64,000 bases of DNA from Geobacter argillaceus (lineage in GTDB: Bacteria > Desulfobacterota > Desulfuromonadia > Geobacterales > DSM-12255), in NCBI RefSeq assembly GCF_007830735.1, contig NZ_VLLN01000021.1:1-64000 (forward strand), read 5' to 3'. The position numbers and the translations under genes are program-made. Under the pieces are notes generated by a model. It saw only the letters and a program-made list of their open reading frames with translations. It was not told where the DNA came from and made no database searches. Shown piece after piece: positions 61,405 through 64,000 of this stretch; positions within the stretch are counted from its first letter, which is position 1; the number at the start of each line of letters is the position of its first letter.

Positions 61405-61422
61405 ACAGAACCTTTGTTCTGT
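61405..61422. promoter_or_regulatory. Putative IclR operator
   Basis: Perfect palindrome ACAGAAC-CTTT-GTTCTGT in the leader of iclR2; TTGACG (minus strand) lies about 35 bases further upstream. Confidence 0.6.
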
Positions 61423-61946
61423 ATATAAAAACTAACACAACGATACGTACTGCGTCAAGCGCAAACACCACAATTCAAAACATGGGTTTATCTGACACAA
61501 ACAAACTATGTACAGCAACGTAGCGCCACAACGCGCCTTCCAAATACACAAAACAATCGCAACATTTCGCCTTACCAACCAAGATTACATCCGAAATAAC
61601 GTAGCATATCTGAAATATCGTATACTACTTTCAATCACCCCCAGCAACTTCACAATCAAAAAAAATGTTATACCTTAGACTGTTATCCACCATGGATTTG
61701 AAATTAACACCCTACCTTGAGCAGATACACGACGAAATATCGTCTCACTTCAACATCACCCAACTCCATAAAAATATATTCTACCCAAATATGTAAATGT
61801 TTTTAGATAGTTACAAACAACAACGTCCTAATGAATTGCATGGTATCAACTTTGCAAAACATTATTATACAAACTTGCCATTCATTCATCCGCACGTTAC
61901 GGGCGAGGAGCAGGAAGCGAGCTTACGCATCAATAGGAGGAGACCT
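61423..61946. other. Divergent intergenic region, iclR2 and CoA ligase
   Basis: About 520 AT-rich bases between divergent promoters. No supported gene: an in-frame ATG at 61797 would lengthen the ligase, but the extra 50 residues look non-coding and lack a ribosome site. Confidence 0.6.
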
Positions 61947-63785
61947 GTGGATCAAGCAGACGTTGCACCTGTTGATTTTGCGCCGGCAGCAGTCAATGTA
62001 ATGGAGACACCTGACGGGGGATACCTCCTCAGCTCTCCCGTTCCCCTTGAACCCTATGAGGAAAGCCTGGGGGTGATGTTGCGCCGCTGGGCCAAAGATG
62101 CTCCCGAAAGGATTTTTCTCGGGGAAAGGGACGCTACCGGACAATGGGGTCTCCTGACGTACGGCGAAGCCGATCATCGTGCCGACGCCATCGCCCAGGC
62201 GCTCATCGACCGGGACCTCAGCCCCGACCGGCCGGTCATGATCCTCTCCGGAAACTCCATCGGCCATGCACTGGTCACGCTCGGAGGGTTCGTCGCCGGT
62301 GTCCCGGTGGTACCGGTCTCACCTGCCTATTCGCTGCTCAGCCAGGATTTTGCCAAGCTCAGGGCCATAGTCGACGAGGTCCGTCCGGCTCTTATCTATG
62401 TGGAAAAGGCCGGACCGTTTGCCCGCGCCCTCGACGTCCTGGACCTTTCCGGCGTGGAGGTTGTCACTTCGGACGGACAGACGGATCGCCCCACCACCCG
62501 CCTGTCCACACTTCTTGAGACCAGTCCCACCCAACAGGTTGCCCAAAGATTTGCCCGGGTCGACTCTTCATCAATTGCCAAAATCCTCTATTCATCCGGG
62601 TCGACCGGCATTCCCAAGGGGGTGCTCAACAGCCACGGCATGCTCTGTGCGAACCAGCAGATGATGGCCCAGGCATGGCCATTCACGGAGAAGACACCGC
62701 CAGTCCTGGTGGACTGGCTCCCCTGGAACCACACCTTCGGAGGTAATCACAACTTCAACCTGGTCCTCAAGCGGGGCGGGACGCTGTACATCGACGGAGG
62801 GAAACCGGTCCCCGGCATGATCGAGCAGACGGTGAGGAACCTGGCGGATATCTCGCCAACCATCTACTTCAACGTTCCGGCCGGTTTCGCCATGCTGCTC
62901 CCGTTTCTGGAGAGTGACGCAGAGCTGCGCAACAACTTCTTCAAGAAGCTGCAACTCATCTTTTACGCGGCAGCTGCCCTGCCGCAGGACCTGTGGCAAC
63001 GGCTGGAGGCGGTGTCGATTCTGGCAACCGGCAGGAAAGTGCCCATGACCTCCTCCTGGGGAGCAACGGAGACCTCACCTGCCGTGACCTCCGCCCATTT
63101 CCCCATCGACAGGGCAGGTGTCATCGGCATCCCCCTGCCGGGGGTCACTCTCAAGATGGTGCCGGATCGCGGCAAATTCGAGCTGCGGGTCAAGGGACCG
63201 AATGTAACCCCCGGCTACCTGCATCAACCGGACCTGACCAGTGCGGCCTTTGACGAGGATGGTTTCTACCGGATCGGCGATGCCGGGGCGTTTGCCGACC
63301 CCGCCGTTCCCTGCAAAGGGATCACCTTCAAAGGCCGGGTCGCCGAAGATTTCAAGCTCAGCACCGGGACCTGGGTCCATGTGGGGCTGTTGAGAGTGGG
63401 GATCCTGGCCGCGACGGCCCCTGCCCTGCAGGATCTCCTGGTCACCGGCCATGACCGGGATTACGTCGGGATTCTCGCCTGGCCGAACATCCAGGGATGC
63501 AGACAGATCTGCCGAAACGAGGGAGAACTGACTGCTGAGGACCTTCTGGCCAGCAGGGAATTGGCTGACTATCTCAGGGAAGCGTTAACGAACTACAACG
63601 CCCAGCAGGAAGGCTCTTCCACACTGGTCCGGCGGATCATGCTCATGACCGCTCCCCCTTCCATCGACGCCAACGAGATTACGGATAAAGGGTACATAAA
63701 TCAGAGGGCAGCCCTGGAGATGCGGAAACGGCTCGTGGAGCAGCTGTATGCCGGGGAAACGGCACCGGAGGTGATCATTGTATAA
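61947..63785 (+). CDS. AMP-forming aryl/acyl-CoA ligase (feruloyl-CoA synthetase-like)
   Basis: ANL-superfamily CoA ligase of 612 residues that activates a carboxylic acid with ATP and CoA. Motifs: ATP-binding [19 protein letters not shown] near residue 210, [44 protein letters not shown] (adenylate site), and the hinge region [10 protein letters not shown] with GRVAEDFKL. The sequence pattern resembles feruloyl-CoA synthetases. Start GTG at 61947 with AGGAGGAG seven bases upstream. A LivH permease gene begins 39 bases downstream, so ligase and importer are in one operon. Substrate not proven: benzoate, 4-hydroxybenzoate and hydroxycinnamates are all possible. Confidence 0.88.
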   Translation: MDQADVAPVDFAPAAVNVMETPDGGYLLSSPVPLEPYEESLGVMLRRWAKDAPERIFLGERDATGQWGLLTYGEADHRADAIAQALIDRDLSPDRPVMILSGNSIGHALVTLGGFVAGVPVVPVSPAYSLLSQDFAKLRAIVDEVRPALIYVEKAGPFARALDVLDLSGVEVVTSDGQTDRPTTRLSTLLETSPTQQVAQRFARVDSSSIAKILYSSGSTGIPKGVLNSHGMLCANQQMMAQAWPFTEKTPPVLVDWLPWNHTFGGNHNFNLVLKRGGTLYIDGGKPVPGMIEQTVRNLADISPTIYFNVPAGFAMLLPFLESDAELRNNFFKKLQLIFYAAAALPQDLWQRLEAVSILATGRKVPMTSSWGATETSPAVTSAHFPIDRAGVIGIPLPGVTLKMVPDRGKFELRVKGPNVTPGYLHQPDLTSAAFDEDGFYRIGDAGAFADPAVPCKGITFKGRVAEDFKLSTGTWVHVGLLRVGILAATAPALQDLLVTGHDRDYVGILAWPNIQGCRQICRNEGELTAEDLLASRELADYLREALTNYNAQQEGSSTLVRRIMLMTAPPSIDANEITDKGYINQRAALEMRKRLVEQLYAGETAPEVIIV

Positions 63786-63824
63786 TTCGACCGCTGGCCT
63801 GTCAGGACACACAGAGAGGGTCCC

Positions 63825-64000
63825 ATGGATTCACAGACAATATTGATCCTTGCCCAGGACGGACTTACCAACGGAGCGATCTACGTCCTGCTTTCGGTGG
63901 CGCTCATTCTGGTCTTCGGCGTCACGCGCGTTGTGCTGATACCGCAAGGCGAGTTCGTATCCTACGGGGCGTTGACACTTGCCAGCCTGCAACTCGGGGC
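63825..64000 (+). CDS. livH: LivH-type ABC permease, partial at window end
   Basis: Begins [58 protein letters not shown] and runs off the window. The PQGEF motif and helices match LivH permeases. GAGAGGG precedes the ATG. It follows the CoA ligase gene and probably starts an ABC importer for the same substrate. Confidence 0.88.
   Translation, partial: MDSQTILILAQDGLTNGAIYVLLSVALILVFGVTRVVLIPQGEFVSYGALTLASLQLG

Overview
The window comes from a strictly anaerobic, GC-rich (about 58-60 % by eye) aromatic-degrading deltaproteobacterium of the Geobacter group. The main reason is two complete gene sets for the ATP-independent, tungsten-dependent class II benzoyl-CoA reductase (bamB to bamI), together with bamA, a 4-hydroxybenzoyl-CoA reductase, two IclR regulators and a leucine T-box in front of leuA. 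No rRNA, tRNA, CRISPR array or intact insertion sequence was seen.

Layout. 1-1923 (minus): start of an ABC importer (solute-binding protein, then a LivH permease cut by the window edge). 3012-4981 (plus): leucine T-box and leuA, then tesB (5146-6012) and an aromatic-acid MFS symporter (6492-7838). 8026-8626: a small toxin-antitoxin pair, followed by a 54-bp relic of a bamI 3' end. 8845-23935 (minus): a co-directional run of 12 genes read SDR, E1alpha, E1beta, E2, lipB, E3, DUF1302, DUF1329, YCF48-like, RND/MMPL transporter, zinc alcohol dehydrogenase, TetR. It starts at a consensus sigma-70 promoter whose start region carries a perfect palindrome. 24674-37786 (minus): bam operon 1, bamB2-bamB1-bamC-D-E-F-G-H-I. 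38331-39122: IclR. 39313-50038 (minus): bam operon 2, bamB3-bamC-D-E-F-G-H-I. 50652-53293 (minus): radical SAM, VOC protein and bamA. 53652-55055 (plus): a HipA-family protein. 55435-61391 (minus): iclR2-hcrC-hcrA-hcrB-solute-binding protein. 61947-64000 (plus): an aryl/acyl-CoA ligase followed by the start of another LivH permease.

How the genes fit together. Aromatic acids enter through the MFS symporter and LivH-type ABC systems, are activated by CoA ligases (one is here), and 4-hydroxybenzoyl-CoA is dehydroxylated to benzoyl-CoA by HcrABC. BamBC reduces benzoyl-CoA to the cyclic dienoyl-CoA. BamDEFGHI (HdrD-, HdrA-, MvhD- and NuoEFG-like) is thought to push low-potential electrons to BamBC by flavin-based bifurcation. 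BamA later opens the ring. The intervening hydratase and dehydrogenase (BamR and BamQ) are not recognised here.

Main points for a second look. Both bamF genes contain an in-frame UGA in a CxWU motif and are selenoprotein genes that ordinary gene calling truncates. Only BamB3 keeps the Glu/His pair expected in the active site; the two BamB paralogues of operon 1 do not, which suggests another substrate. bamA and both bam operons share a promoter architecture with the operator TGGTACCA fused to an extended -10. The 12-gene operon couples a 2-oxo acid or acyloin dehydrogenase complex with outer-membrane and RND proteins and has no function I can name; its E1alpha carries an unusual five-cysteine insert.
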